This document shows positions 48,378-57,771 of a stretch of DNA of 64,000 nucleotides, piece after piece. The translations under genes were made by a program, and so were the position numbers. The stretch is from Isoptericola dokdonensis DS-3 (GTDB lineage Bacteria > Actinomycetota > Actinomycetes > Actinomycetales > Cellulomonadaceae), in assembly GCF_001636295.1 (NCBI RefSeq), contig NZ_CP014209.1:2356001-2420000 (forward strand), in the 5' to 3' direction. Within the stretch, counting starts at the first letter, position 1. Each line of letters begins with the position of its first letter. The notes under the pieces are model-generated. The model made no database searches. It was not told the DNA's origin and saw only the letters and a list, made by a program, of their open reading frames with translations.

Positions 48378-49370
48378 ATGACGACCCGTCCCGTCGCGGT
48401 GATCGCCTACGACGGTGCCGAGCTGCTCGACATCGCGTGCATCACCACGCCGTTCTACCTCGCGAACCACGTCGTGCCCACGCACGACGCCTACGACGTG
48501 CGGGTGGTGAGCCTGGACGGCGGCCCGGTCCGCACCGAGTCCGGGCTGACGCTGCACGCCGACGGCGCCCTGCAGCTCCTGGCGGGCCCGGTGGACACCG
48601 TGGTGGTGAGCGGTGGGCTCGGGCACCTGCACGCGGCCACGCTCGCGCCGCTGCTGCACCACGTGCGACGGCTGGCCGCCGACAGCCGCCGGGTGGCGTC
48701 CGTCTGCACCGGGACGAGCGTGCTGGCCGCCGCCGGTCTGCTCGACGGCCGCCGCGCGACCACGCACTGGCGGTTCGCCGCCGACCTCGCCCGCCGCCAC
48801 CCCGAGGTCACCGTCGACCCGGACCCGATCTTCGTCCGGGACGGCAACGTCGCGACCGCCGCCGGGGTCACCAGCGCGCTCGACCTCACCCTCGCGTTCA
48901 TCGAGGAGGACCTTGGTTCCCGCGTCGCGCGCATCGTGGCGCAGAACCTCGTCACCTACCTCCAGCGGCCGGGAAACCAGGCACAGATGAGCCTCTTCAC
49001 GGCGCAGGTCGGTGCCGCCGACGAGCACGGCACCGTCCGGGAGGCGGTCGGCTTCATCACGACCCACCTCGACGGCGACCTGTCGACGGGGGCCGTCGCC
49101 GCGGCCGTCGGCGTCAGCCCCCGGCACCTGGGCCGACTCTTCCGGGACCACACCGGTCGGCCACCCGCGCAGTTCGTCCGGCGGGCCCGCATCGAGGCCG
49201 CCGCCCGGCTGCTGGAGTCCACCACCCTGCCCGTCGCCACCGTCGCGCACCGGTGCGGGTTCCGCTCCGCCGAGGCGCTCCGCCAGAGCTTCACCAGCCA
49301 CTACGCGACGTCGCCGACGTCGTACCGGACGCGGTTCGCACGCGCCGCTGCGGAGGGACCGGCGCCCTGA
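48378..49370 (+). CDS. GlxA family transcriptional regulator (DJ-1/PfpI + AraC)
   Basis: 330 residues. An amidotransferase-like DJ-1/PfpI domain (5-180) contains VDTVVVSGGLGHLHAATLAPLL and the nucleophile-elbow text VASVCTGTSVLAAAGLLDGRRATTHW; the Cys is present. AraC helix-turn-helix pair at about 225-325 (LSTGAVAAAVGVSPRHLGRLFRDHTGRPPAQFVRRARIEAAARLL ... TVAHRCGFRSAEALRQSFTSHY). GlxA-type regulators respond to small metabolites and usually control a divergent or nearby gene, here possibly the membrane protein at 47635. Confidence 0.92.
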   Translation: MTTRPVAVIAYDGAELLDIACITTPFYLANHVVPTHDAYDVRVVSLDGGPVRTESGLTLHADGALQLLAGPVDTVVVSGGLGHLHAATLAPLLHHVRRLAADSRRVASVCTGTSVLAAAGLLDGRRATTHWRFAADLARRHPEVTVDPDPIFVRDGNVATAAGVTSALDLTLAFIEEDLGSRVARIVAQNLVTYLQRPGNQAQMSLFTAQVGAADEHGTVREAVGFITTHLDGDLSTGAVAAAVGVSPRHLGRLFRDHTGRPPAQFVRRARIEAAARLLESTTLPVATVAHRCGFRSAEALRQSFTSHYATSPTSYRTRFARAAAEGPAP

Positions 49371-49397
49371 GGCACGCCTCCGGCGAGAACGTCGATG

Positions 49398-49429
49398 CTC
49401 GTATATCCTCCTCGTATATACCGAGGAGG
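49398..49429 (+). promoter_or_regulatory. vapBC operator and Shine-Dalgarno hairpin
   Basis: AT-rich island in G+C-rich DNA: GTATAT (49401-49406), 9 bp, ATATAC (49416-49421), and direct repeats CTCGTATAT (49398, 49411). It overlaps a perfect hairpin CCTCCTCG (49407-49414) with CGAGGAGG (49422-49429), 7-base loop. The 3' arm is the vapB Shine-Dalgarno, 6 bases before the ATG. Confidence 0.6.
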
Positions 49430-49435
49430 TCGACG

Positions 49436-49666
49436 ATGCGCACGACGGTCTTTCGCAACAACCGGACGCAGGCGGTCAGGCTGCCCAAGGCGGTGGCTCT
49501 GCCGGACGACGTCCGCGAGGTCGACGTGCGGGTCGTCGGGCGGACCCGTGTGATCGAGCCGGCCGGCACCGGCTGGGACGAGTGGTTCGATCACGGCCTG
49601 CGCGTCGGCGACGACTTCCTGACGGACCGGGACCAGGGCGAGGCCGACGACCGGGCAGGGCTGTGA
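49436..49666 (+). CDS. vapB: VapB-type antitoxin
   Basis: 76 residues. The N-terminus RTTVFRNNRTQAVRLPKAVALPDDVREVDVRVVGRTRVI is the AbrB/SpoVT swapped-hairpin DNA-binding domain of VapB antitoxins (N-R-x-Q-A-V-R-L-P-K). The C-terminal segment TGWDEWFDHGLRVGDDFLTDRDQ would occupy the VapC active site. GTGA overlap with the toxin. The dyad upstream is the expected autoregulatory operator. Confidence 0.92.
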   Translation: MRTTVFRNNRTQAVRLPKAVALPDDVREVDVRVVGRTRVIEPAGTGWDEWFDHGLRVGDDFLTDRDQGEADDRAGL

Positions 49667-50073
49667 ACACCCTCTACCTGCTCGACACGAACATCCTCAT
49701 CGCCCTGCTCCGCGACCGCGGCGACGCTGCCCGACGACGGCTCGTGGAGGCGACCGGGCGCGTCGGCGTCTCGACGATCAGCGAGATGGAGCTCGAGTAC
49801 GGGATCGAGCGGTCGGCGAGCCCGGCCCGCAACCGTCAGGCCGTCGACGAGCTCCTGTCCCTCGTGGAGGTCATCGACCTCGACTCCCTCGCCGCGATGC
49901 ACGCGGGCCGCATCCGCGCCGTCCTCGCCGCCCGCGGGACGCCGATCGGACCGTACGACGCCCTGCTCGCCGGGCACGCCCGGTCGCTCGGGCTCGTCAT
50001 GGTGACGAACAACGTCCGCGAGTTCTCCCGGGTCCCCGGGCTGGAGGTCGAGGACTGGTTGTCCGAGCCCTGA
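49663..50073 (+). CDS. vapC: VapC-type PIN-domain ribonuclease toxin
   Basis: 136 residues from a GTG overlapping the vapB stop. The PIN acidic residues are visible: D8 (LLDTNI), E43 (EMELEYG), D99 (IGPYDALLAGHA); the final motif is MVTNNVREFSRVPGL. VapC toxins cleave specific tRNAs or rRNA with Mg2+. Full length, no defect seen, so the module looks active. Confidence 0.93.
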   Translation: MNTLYLLDTNILIALLRDRGDAARRRLVEATGRVGVSTISEMELEYGIERSASPARNRQAVDELLSLVEVIDLDSLAAMHAGRIRAVLAARGTPIGPYDALLAGHARSLGLVMVTNNVREFSRVPGLEVEDWLSEP

Positions 50074-50108
50074 CCGGCGTCCGCTCGGCCCGCCGCGGGG
50101 CCCGCACG

Positions 50109-51377
50109 TCAGTCCAGCGGGTCGCGGACCAGCGGGCAGGTCATGCAGTGCCCGCCGCCGCGGCCGCGGCCGAGCTCGGCTCCGACGATGGTGATGACCT
50201 CGACGCCCTCGCGACGCAGGGCGGCGTTGGTGAGGGTGTTGCGGTCGTAGGTGAACACGACGCCGGGCTCGAGAGCGACGGCGTTGTTGCCGGAGTCCCA
50301 CTGCTGGCGCTCGGAGGCGTACACGTCCCCCGCGGTCTCGACGACGCGCAGGGCGGGCAGACCCATGGCGCGGGCGACGACGTCGACGAACGGCGTGCCG
50401 CCCTCGTCGCTGACCTCCAGGCCGGGGGCCTTGTCGGAGGGGCGCAGGACGTACGGGTGGATGCCGTCGACGATGCGCGGGTGCACGGTGACGAGGTCGC
50501 GGTCCGCGAACGTGAACACGGTGTCCAGGTGCATGGCGGCGCGCAGCCGCGGCATCCCCGCGACGACGACCTGCTCGGCGGCGCCGGCGTCGAACAGCGC
50601 CTTGGCGAGCTGGCTGATGGCCTGCCGGGAGGTGCGCTCGCTCATCCCCACCAGCACGACGCCACCGCCGACGGGCATGACGTCCCCGCCCTCGAGGGTG
50701 GCCTGTCCCCAGTCCTGCTCGGGGTCGCCCCACCAGACGGTGGAGTCGGCGTAGTCGGGGTGGAAGGAGTAGATCGCCTTCATGAGCAGCGTCTCCTCCT
50801 TCCGCGCCGGCCAGTACAGCGGGTTGAGGGTGAGGCCGCCGTAGATCCAGCAGGTGGTGTCCCGGGTGTACAGGGTGTTGGGCAGCGGCGGCAGCAGGTA
50901 CTCGCGGGCGTCGGGCGTCTCGCGGGCGAGCGACACGTAGCCGGTGCGGAAGTCGGTGGGCAGGTCGTCGGTGGACAGCCCGCCGATGAGGTACCGGGAG
51001 AGCTCGCGCGGCGTGAGGGTCTCCAGGTAGGCGCGGGTGCCGTCGACCAGTCCCAGGCCGACCTGGTTCGGCACGACCTTCAGGTCGAGGAGCCAGTCGC
51101 GGGCGGCGCCGATCGCCATGGTCTCGGCGAGCAGGTCGTGCAGCTCGACGACCTCCACCCCCCGGTTGGTGAGCTTGTTGACGAAGTCCAGGTGGTCGCG
51201 CTGCGCGGACTCCACCCACAGGACGTCGTCGAACAGCAGCTCGTCGGAGTTGCTGGGCGTCAGTCGCTCGTGCGCCAGCCCGGGCGCGCACACCAGCACC
51301 TTGCGCAGGCGACCCACCTCGGAGTGCACGCCGTGCACCGGTCGCTGCACGTCCTCGGTCCCTCGTCCCAGCCTCAT
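50109..51377 (-). CDS. arcA: Arginine deiminase
   Basis: 422 residues, ATG with GAGAGGA upstream. N-terminus [27 protein letters not shown]. Catalytic residues of the guanidino-group family are visible: [36 protein letters not shown] and the C-terminal nucleophile Cys in [17 protein letters not shown]. It converts arginine to citrulline and ammonia in the first step of the deiminase pathway. Encoded upstream of an antiporter gene whose start lies after it on the other side; no arcB or arcC in the window. Confidence 0.95.
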   Translation of the reverse strand: MRLGRGTEDVQRPVHGVHSEVGRLRKVLVCAPGLAHERLTPSNSDELLFDDVLWVESAQRDHLDFVNKLTNRGVEVVELHDLLAETMAIGAARDWLLDLKVVPNQVGLGLVDGTRAYLETLTPRELSRYLIGGLSTDDLPTDFRTGYVSLARETPDAREYLLPPLPNTLYTRDTTCWIYGGLTLNPLYWPARKEETLLMKAIYSFHPDYADSTVWWGDPEQDWGQATLEGGDVMPVGGGVVLVGMSERTSRQAISQLAKALFDAGAAEQVVVAGMPRLRAAMHLDTVFTFADRDLVTVHPRIVDGIHPYVLRPSDKAPGLEVSDEGGTPFVDVVARAMGLPALRVVETAGDVYASERQQWDSGNNAVALEPGVVFTYDRNTLTNAALRREGVEVITIVGAELGRGRGGGHCMTCPLVRDPLD

Positions 51378-51399
51378 CGATCGTCCTCTCGTCGGGGTC

Positions 51400-52833
51400 T
51401 CACAGCTCGATCCACCCGGCCGCCAGCGCCACGACACCGATCACGGCACCGGCCGCGACGACGGCGAACAGCGTGAGCTCGACCGGGGTGAAGACACGTC
51501 GTCCCTGCTCGCGTCGGGTCATGGCGAACAGGACGGTGGCGGGGGCGTAGAAGATCAGCGACACCAGGAGGAACTCCCACCCGGCCGCGAAGACGAGGAA
51601 CACCGTGTACACGGTGGCCAGGACGGCGACGACGAGGTCCCCGCGCAGCGTGCCGGGCGACGCGCCGTCGTACGTCTCGCGGGTCGCGCGCAGCTTGACC
51701 GCGTAGGCCGCCGCCAGCAGGAAGGGGATCAGCGTCATCGACGCCGTGAGGTCGAGGGCGAAGTCGAAGGCGTCGGCGGAGAAGTAGGTGACGACGAGGA
51801 CCACCTGCGACAGCGCGGTGCTCAGCAGCAGCGCGTTGACGGGGACGTCGTCGTCGGACCGGGCGAGGAACCGCGGCATGTCGCGGTCCTTCGCGGCCAC
51901 GTACATGACCTCGGCCGCCATGAGGGTCCACGCGAGGTAGGCGCCCAGCACGGACACGATGAGCCCGACGCTGACGAACACCGCACCCCAGGAGCCGACG
52001 GCGGCCTCCAGCACGCCCGCCATCGACGGCTGGCGCAGCGCGGCGATCTCGCCCACGGGCAGGATGCCGTACGACACGATCGTCACCGACGCGAAGACGC
52101 ACAGCACGGAGACGAACCCGAGGATGGTCGCGCGGCCGACGTCCTCGCGGCGGCGCGCGTGCCGCGAGTAGACGCTCGCGCCCTCCACGCCGAGGAACAC
52201 GAACACGGTGACGAGCATCGTGGCACGCACCTGGTCGAACAGGGAGCCGTATCCCTCACCGCCCCAGTTCGCGGCGAACACCTGCGGGTCGAACGCGAAG
52301 ATCGCGAGCAGGACGAACACCAGGATGGGGATGACCTTCGCGACGGTGACGACGCGGTTGATCGCCGCCGCCTCCTTGACGCCCCGGCGCACCAGCAGGA
52401 AGAAGGCCCACAGCCCCACCGAGGACAGGGCGATCGCGAGCACGGTGTCGCCCTCGCCGAGCGCGGGCACCCACTGCCCGAGCGTCGACATGATGAGCAC
52501 CCAGTAGGTGACGTTGCCGACGCAGGCGCTGGCCCAGTACCCCGCCGCGGAGAAGAAGCCCGTGTACTCCCCGAACCCCGCCTTGGCGTACGCGTACACC
52601 CCGGCGTCCAGGTCGGGGCGGCGCATCGCGAGCCGCTGGAACACCAGCGCGAGCGTGTACATGCCCGCCCCGGCGATCACCCACGCGACCAGCGCGCCCG
52701 CGACCCCCGTCTCGCCGGCGAACCGCGCGGGCAGCGAGAACACGCCCGCCCCCACCATCGAGCCGACCACCATCGCGGTCAGGGTGACCAGCGTGACCTT
52801 CGTCCCGGTGGTCCTCGTCGCCTCGTCGGTCAC
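51400..52833 (-). CDS. arcD: Basic amino-acid antiporter (ArcD/APA family)
   Basis: 477 residues from a GTG with GGAGGT upstream; twelve membrane segments. N-terminal [23 protein letters not shown] with the glycine-rich substrate loop of APC transporters, then [32 protein letters not shown] and [27 protein letters not shown]. It is 22 bp upstream of arcA on the same strand, so it is co-transcribed and likely exchanges arginine for ornithine or citrulline. The gene order arcD-arcA without arcBC suggests that arginine is used for ammonia/acid stress or for another route. Confidence 0.88.
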   Translation of the reverse strand: MTDEATRTTGTKVTLVTLTAMVVGSMVGAGVFSLPARFAGETGVAGALVAWVIAGAGMYTLALVFQRLAMRRPDLDAGVYAYAKAGFGEYTGFFSAAGYWASACVGNVTYWVLIMSTLGQWVPALGEGDTVLAIALSSVGLWAFFLLVRRGVKEAAAINRVVTVAKVIPILVFVLLAIFAFDPQVFAANWGGEGYGSLFDQVRATMLVTVFVFLGVEGASVYSRHARRREDVGRATILGFVSVLCVFASVTIVSYGILPVGEIAALRQPSMAGVLEAAVGSWGAVFVSVGLIVSVLGAYLAWTLMAAEVMYVAAKDRDMPRFLARSDDDVPVNALLLSTALSQVVLVVTYFSADAFDFALDLTASMTLIPFLLAAAYAVKLRATRETYDGASPGTLRGDLVVAVLATVYTVFLVFAAGWEFLLVSLIFYAPATVLFAMTRREQGRRVFTPVELTLFAVVAAGAVIGVVALAAGWIEL

Positions 52834-52941
52834 CACTACCTCCGCGGGTCGGCTGCAACCTGGCACGATGCTGGCACGACCGGCCCGGATCGGCGCGGGC
52901 AACGTCGGCGAGAACGGGTCGGAGCTCGTCGACGACGCGCG

Positions 52942-52974
52942 GACGGGCGCCCGGGGAGACCCCGGACGCCCGTC
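52942..52974 (-). terminator. Terminator of the secreted TIM-barrel gene
   Basis: Fifteen-base arms (52942-52956 and 52960-52974) with one mismatch and a 3-base loop, 15 bp downstream of the stop at 52989 on the minus strand; it also precedes the arcD promoter. Confidence 0.65.
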
Positions 52975-52988
52975 GAGGAGCTCGTCGG

Positions 52989-53939
52989 TCAGAACGAGTA
53001 GCACGTGAGGAAGTCGAACGACTCCTCGGCGAACTCCTTGTCGGCCGGTGCGCCGTCCCGCTCGAGCACGTACAGCTTCACCTTGCCCTGGGCGGCGTCG
53101 AGGATCGGGCCCCACTCCATGTCGCCGTCACCCACGTTGCCGGGGATGCCCCGCCCGTCGCCGTTGAGGTCGCCGTCCTTGATGTGCAGGAGCTCGACGC
53201 GGTCGCCGTGCTCCTCCAGGAGCGCAGCCACGTCGACGCCGGCGTCGGCCGCCCAGAAGGTGTCGAGCTCGAAGGTGACGTACCGGGGGTCGGTGTTCTC
53301 CACCAGGATCTCCCAGGCGCTCTTCATCTCACCGGTCTCGGGGTCCGCGTACTGCGTCGTGAACTCCGACTGGTGGTTGTGGCCGAAGAACTTGCCCGTG
53401 CCGTTCTTCACCGAGCGCTCGCCGAGCCGGTTCATGGTGTCGGCGGTGGCGAGGACGTTCTCGTAGCCGCCCCCGATCCCGGGCGCGGCGAACCCGCCGG
53501 ACCCGACGTACTTCTGCCCCAGGTCCTTGGCGTACTCCAGCGTGGTGTCGAACGTCGCCTCGGTGGTGCTGCCGTGCGAGCTGGGCGCTTTGAGCCCGTA
53601 GCTCTTGAGGACGTCGCGGAACTCCGCGACCGTGTAGTCCTCGTAGGAGCCGAAGCCGCCGGGCGAGCCGAACGGCTCGACGTTCTTGAAGCCGATCTCC
53701 TCGAGCTCGGCGAGCACCCCGTCGATGCCGATCTGGCCCTGCCAGCCGAGGTAGCTGAACAGCTGGATCGAGATCTTGCTCGCGGGGATGCTCCGGCCGG
53801 CGCACTGTGACGCGCCGTTCGCCTTGTCGCTCTTCGGTGCCGCGACCGCCGAGGTGGTGCTGCCGGCGAGCAGACCGCCGGCGAGCAGCGCGGCGGTGGC
53901 GGTCGTGGCGAGCATCCGGTGGGTGATGGTCCTGCGCAT
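52989..53939 (-). CDS. Secreted sugar-phosphate isomerase/epimerase-like TIM barrel
   Basis: 316 residues, AGGAGGA before the ATG. Cleavable signal peptide (LATTATAALLAGGLLAGSTTSAVAA/PKS). The mature AP_endonuc_2-type TIM barrel begins KISIQLFSYLGWQGQIGIDGVLAELEEIGFKNVEPFG and continues KAPSSHGS, GHNHQSEF, VTFELDTFWAADAGVD, LLHIKDGD; the metal-ligand His/Asp/Glu positions look complete. A Cys pair (SQCAGR ... TCYSF at the end) suggests a disulfide in an extracellular protein. It sits beside the secreted dehydrogenase-like protein and the ROK regulator, pointing to extracellular sugar or inositol metabolism. Confidence 0.82.
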   Translation of the reverse strand: MRRTITHRMLATTATAALLAGGLLAGSTTSAVAAPKSDKANGASQCAGRSIPASKISIQLFSYLGWQGQIGIDGVLAELEEIGFKNVEPFGSPGGFGSYEDYTVAEFRDVLKSYGLKAPSSHGSTTEATFDTTLEYAKDLGQKYVGSGGFAAPGIGGGYENVLATADTMNRLGERSVKNGTGKFFGHNHQSEFTTQYADPETGEMKSAWEILVENTDPRYVTFELDTFWAADAGVDVAALLEEHGDRVELLHIKDGDLNGDGRGIPGNVGDGDMEWGPILDAAQGKVKLYVLERDGAPADKEFAEESFDFLTCYSF

Positions 53940-54006
53940 GGTTCCTCCTGGGGATGGTCCGACGTCGTCGTTGGTCAGGTCCCCGCCGGCGTCGTCGCCG
54001 GTGGGA

Positions 54007-54038
54007 CCCGGTGGGGGCACTCAGGTGCCCCCACCGGG
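54007..54038 (-). terminator. Terminator of the secreted dehydrogenase-like gene
   Basis: Perfect 14-bp arms (54007-54020 and 54025-54038), loop TCAG, 6 bp after the stop at 54045 on the minus strand. Confidence 0.75.
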
Positions 54039-54044
54039 GGTCTG

Positions 54045-57000
54045 TCAGCCGAGCTCCGCGACGAGCGCCTGGGCGTCGCGGACGAGCACCTCCTCGTCGG
54101 TCGCCGCGGCGAACCGCTCGAGCGCTGCAGCGGCCTGGGCGTCGCGACCGGCGGCCAGGTGACGGGTGGCCTGCCCGAGGAAGGCGTCGAGGCGGGCCGC
54201 CTCGGGCTTCGTCAGGGCACCGTCGGCACGGAGCCGCTCGACGTGGGCGGCGAGGTCGTCGACGGAGGTCGTGACGACGAACGTCACGGTGCTCTCGGTC
54301 GTGTTGCCGGCCTGGTCCGTGGCGGTCGCGACGAGCACGTGCTCGCCGAGGTCCAGCGTCCACAGGTCGAGCGCGCCCGGCTCGACCGCCTCGCCGTCGA
54401 GCGTGACGTCCGAGGACGCGACGCCCGACGTCGCGTCGGTCACCTCGACCCCCAGGTCGAGGGTCGTCGACGACCCGAGCTCGGCGCCGTCCTCGACGCC
54501 CGACACGGTGACCTCGGGGGCCGTGGTGTCGATGCGGACGGTGACGGACCCGACCTCGGAGACGTTGCCGCCGGTGTCCGTGACCCGGTACTGCACCTCG
54601 TGGACGCCGTCGTCGTCGATCGTGACGGGCTGGAGGTTGCCGGTCCACGGGTGGCGGACGCTCTGCCACGTCTCGCCGCCGTCGTACGACACCTCGCCGT
54701 CGCCGACCTGGCCGTCGTCGGACGCGTCCAGGGTGAGGGTGACCGGGCCGGTGTACCAGCCGTTGTCGCCCGTCGGCTCGGCCGGGTCGAGCACGGCCGT
54801 GACCTCTGGCGCGGTGGCGTCGGTGACGCCCGGACCGGTGAAGGTCAGGGTGTCGAGCTCGACGCCGCCGGTCGAGGTGACGAAGAGCTCGCCGGTGCCC
54901 TCGGGGAAGGCCGTGACGTCGCCCGCCACCGTCTCCCAGCCGGTCGAGCCGATCGTCGCGGTGGCGAAGGGCTCGGCGTCGGCCGCGCCCCAGCGCAGCG
55001 AGATGGTGCCGTCGCCGGAACCGCGGACGTCCACGCCGTCGATCCCGGTGAAGTTCACCGGGTCGTAGGCGAGGTGGTCGCCCGCGTCGAACGAGGTCAC
55101 CTTGGACAGCGCGCCCGCGGTGTCGTCGCTCACGACCTCCACCCCGGTGAGGGTGTCGGCGTGCTCGGCCTCCTGCACGAACGTGTTGAGCAGCAGCGAC
55201 ACCTCGTCGGTGGCCGGCGGGATGTCCCCGTTGCCCTGGTCGGTGTACGTCGCGACGACGACGCCGTACAGCTTCTCCGTCGCACCGTGCTCGGGGGCGT
55301 CGGCCGGGGTGGCCCAGGCGCCGGAGCAGCCGCTGCCCAGCACCTCGGGGTGGGCGTGCGTGTCGTGACCGAGCCCGAACGTCCAGGACAGGTTCGCGCA
55401 GACGGTCTCGTCACCGTCCTCCGGGTCGGACGTCGTGAACGTGTACGGCACGGCGTCGCCCCAGGCGAAGAACCCGCCGTCCGGCGGGGCCTCGGCGGTG
55501 AGGGTGGGTGCCACGTTGCCGACGGTGATCGGCTGGGAGGTCACGCCGCGGCGACCGGCCGGGTCGGTGACCCGCAGCCGCACGGTGTACTGGCCGAGCT
55601 CGGCGTAGGTCGTGGTGACCTGCGCACCGGTCTCGTCGAAGGTCCCGTCACCGTCGAGGTCCCACTCGTAGGTGAGCTCGGCGCCCTCCGGGTCGGTCGA
55701 CCCGGACCCGTCGAGCGTCACGGTCAGCGGCGCCTCGGAGGAGGAGATCGGGTCGGCGTCGATGACGGCCGTCGGCGCCTTGTTCCCCTCGGCGTAGTCG
55801 ATGCGGTACAGGCCCGCCTCGGGGTTCTGCCGGAAGAACCCGTTGCCGTAGTCGAGCAGGTAGAGCGAGCCGTCCGGACCGAACTCCATGTCGATCGGGC
55901 CGTCGGTGATCGCCTGCACGTTGGCGGTGAGGTCCGCGTTGGGCAGCACGTGCTCGACGTGGGTGACGGGGCCGTCGCGGTCCGGGACGGTGAGCGCCGC
56001 GATGTAGTCCTGCGAGAACTCGTACATGAACGCCTTGCCGTCCCAGTACTCGGGCCACTGCGTCTCCGGGCCCTCGGGGTCGAACGCGAACGTCGGGCCG
56101 CCCATCGGGCCCTGGCCGCCCTGCGCGTCGAACTCGACGAACTCGTCGAACGGCTGGTCGCCCGGGTTGTCGCCGTAGTGCACCTGCGGCGCGGTCGCCG
56201 GCGGCAGCACGTCGAGGCCCGTGTTCCAGGTCGAGCTGTTCTCGGCCCCGGCCTCGCAGTCGAACCACTCGCCGGCGGACGCCGTCGCGAAGTCCCACTC
56301 GTTGTAGTTGGCGTTCGGGCCGTGGCAGTACGGCCACCCACCGTTGAGCGGCTCGGTGGTGGACTGCCACTCGACGTAGCCCATCGGGCCGCGAGCCGGG
56401 TCGGCGACGCCGGAGTCGGGGCCGTAGTCGCCCCAGCTCACCGCGCCGGTGACGTCGTCGACGTCGATGCGGAACGGGTTGCGCAGGCCCATGACGAAGA
56501 TCTCCGGGCGCGTCTGCTCGGTGCCCGGCGGGAACAGGTTGCCGTCCGGGACCGTGTAGCTGCCGTCGTCCTCGACGTGGATGCGCAGGATCGCGCCGCG
56601 CAGGTCGTTCGTGCTGCCCGCGCCACGCCGGGCGTCGAATCCGGGGTTCATGCCGGGCGCGTTGTTGTTGGGGGCGAAGCCGTTCGCCCCGGGGGTGCCG
56701 GCGGGGGTGTTGTCACCGGTGGACAGGTAGAGGTTCCCCTCGGCGTCGAAGTCGATGTCGCCGCCCACGTGGCAGCACTGCCCGCGCTGGACCTCGACCT
56801 CGAGGATCTTCTGCTCGGTGCTCAGGTCCAGCGCGCCGGCCTCGGCGTCCCACTGGAAGCGGGAGAGCTGGTTGTAGCCCTTCCACTGGTCCCAGTAGGA
56901 GACGTCCTCGCCGGCGGGCAGGGAGTTCGGTGCCGATCCCGTCGGGGTGGTCTCCGGGTAGTCGCCCTCCATGACGCGCGGCGCGTAGTAGAGGTAGACC

Positions 57001-57359
57001 CAGCCGGACTCGGCGAAGTCGGGGGCGAGGGCGATGCCCTGCATGCCGTCCTCGGAGTTCGCGTAGACGTCGACGGTGTTGACCACCTCGGTGACGCCGG
57101 TGCCGGGGTCGGTGTGGCGGACCGAGCCGTCGCGCGCGGTGTGCAGCACGGTGCCGTCGGGCATGACGGCCAGGCCGATCGGTTCGCCGGTGTTCTTGGT
57201 GAGCAGGATCTTCTCGTAGTTGGACCAGTCGAGCGCCGCGTCGGCGCCCTCCTCGGACCCGTGGTCGATGCCGTCGTGGGCCGTGGCCGTGACCGGTATC
57301 GCGAGGGCTACCGTGGCCGCCGTGAGGGCGGCGACGAGGCGTGAACGCCTAGAATTCAC
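54045..57359 (-). CDS. Secreted PQQ-dependent sugar dehydrogenase-like multidomain protein
   Basis: 1104 residues from a GTG with GAAGGGAAG upstream. Signal peptide about 1-27. Residues about 40-500 are a GSDH-type six-bladed propeller (GLAVMPDGTVLHTARDGSVRHTD, GMQGIALAPDF, RGQCCHVGGDIDFDAEGNLYLSTGDNT, ILRIHVEDDGSYTVP, GLRNPFRIDVDD). A PKD domain follows (about 510-600, APTAVIDADPISSSEAPLTVTLDGSGSTDPEGAELTYEWDLDGDGTFDETG), then a CBM6-like domain (about 690-780, EAEHADTLTGVEVV) and two Ig-like repeats (VRHPWTG, YRVTDTGGNVSEVGS). A helical tail ends the protein. Cofactor and substrate are not proven. Confidence 0.85.
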   Translation of the reverse strand: MNSRRSRLVAALTAATVALAIPVTATAHDGIDHGSEEGADAALDWSNYEKILLTKNTGEPIGLAVMPDGTVLHTARDGSVRHTDPGTGVTEVVNTVDVYANSEDGMQGIALAPDFAESGWVYLYYAPRVMEGDYPETTPTGSAPNSLPAGEDVSYWDQWKGYNQLSRFQWDAEAGALDLSTEQKILEVEVQRGQCCHVGGDIDFDAEGNLYLSTGDNTPAGTPGANGFAPNNNAPGMNPGFDARRGAGSTNDLRGAILRIHVEDDGSYTVPDGNLFPPGTEQTRPEIFVMGLRNPFRIDVDDVTGAVSWGDYGPDSGVADPARGPMGYVEWQSTTEPLNGGWPYCHGPNANYNEWDFATASAGEWFDCEAGAENSSTWNTGLDVLPPATAPQVHYGDNPGDQPFDEFVEFDAQGGQGPMGGPTFAFDPEGPETQWPEYWDGKAFMYEFSQDYIAALTVPDRDGPVTHVEHVLPNADLTANVQAITDGPIDMEFGPDGSLYLLDYGNGFFRQNPEAGLYRIDYAEGNKAPTAVIDADPISSSEAPLTVTLDGSGSTDPEGAELTYEWDLDGDGTFDETGAQVTTTYAELGQYTVRLRVTDPAGRRGVTSQPITVGNVAPTLTAEAPPDGGFFAWGDAVPYTFTTSDPEDGDETVCANLSWTFGLGHDTHAHPEVLGSGCSGAWATPADAPEHGATEKLYGVVVATYTDQGNGDIPPATDEVSLLLNTFVQEAEHADTLTGVEVVSDDTAGALSKVTSFDAGDHLAYDPVNFTGIDGVDVRGSGDGTISLRWGAADAEPFATATIGSTGWETVAGDVTAFPEGTGELFVTSTGGVELDTLTFTGPGVTDATAPEVTAVLDPAEPTGDNGWYTGPVTLTLDASDDGQVGDGEVSYDGGETWQSVRHPWTGNLQPVTIDDDGVHEVQYRVTDTGGNVSEVGSVTVRIDTTAPEVTVSGVEDGAELGSSTTLDLGVEVTDATSGVASSDVTLDGEAVEPGALDLWTLDLGEHVLVATATDQAGNTTESTVTFVVTTSVDDLAAHVERLRADGALTKPEAARLDAFLGQATRHLAAGRDAQAAAALERFAAATDEEVLVRDAQALVAELG

Positions 57360-57678
57360 CGTGCACTTCCCTTCGAGGTCAAGTGCGTGAGGACCCCGCC
57401 GTCTCGCCCCGTCGCTGCCACGACGGACCCGGCTCGCGGCGGGGTTCTCTCACGTGTGCTGGCGGGTCCGGAGGTCGCTCCGGGGCCCGTTCGTGCGTCG
57501 TCGGGGCGCGGTGCCCCGGTGTCCACCGTCGTTCGCCGTGCGCCCGGACGGGCGGGGCGGTCTGAGGATGCCGCAGGGGCATCCCGGTCGTCGGACCTGG
57601 CCGGCCGCGGGGGCGGGCGTCGTCCGTCCTGTGCTGGGCAGCGTCGGTGCTGCCTGGTCGTCCCTGACCACGATCACG

Positions 57679-57706
57679 ACAGTAGCGCACTTCTGTCAGA
57701 CGTCAA
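57679..57706 (-). promoter_or_regulatory. Promoter for the secreted dehydrogenase-like gene
   Basis: On the minus strand: TTGACG (57701-57706), 16-bp spacer, TACTGT (57679-57684). Confidence 0.5.
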
Positions 57707-57721
57707 GCAAAAGGCGTCGAA

Positions 57722-57738
57722 GCGTTGCCACATAACGC
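57722..57738. promoter_or_regulatory. Dyad upstream of the ROK gene
   Basis: GCGTT, seven bases, AACGC, 34 bp before the ROK ATG and next to the divergent promoter; candidate ROK operator. Confidence 0.4.
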
Positions 57739-57771
57739 GTGACGGCTGGTCGAACATGGTTGACTGGTCCC

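Larger units (their letters stand above)
57360..57771. other. 412-bp divergent intergenic region
   Basis: Between the secreted dehydrogenase-like gene (minus) and the ROK gene (plus). It holds a TTGACG/TACTGT minus-strand promoter (57679-57706), which would give a leader of about 310 nt, a small hairpin GGATGCC/GGCATCC inside that leader (near 57566-57584), and a 5-bp-armed dyad before the ROK gene. I see no convincing gene in it; the open frames lack ribosome sites. Confidence 0.5.

Noticed and set aside
49436..50073. VapBC as part of a mobile or defence island.
   Set aside because: Neighbours are ordinary metabolic and regulatory genes, and no integrase or attachment repeats flank it.
50081..50107. 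Terminator between vapC and arcA.
   Set aside because: Only a five-base G+C stem can be drawn; not distinguishable from chance at this composition.
57379..57690. Minus-strand open frames in the leader of the secreted dehydrogenase-like gene.
   Set aside because: No ribosome site, Arg/Pro-rich composition and no conserved pattern.
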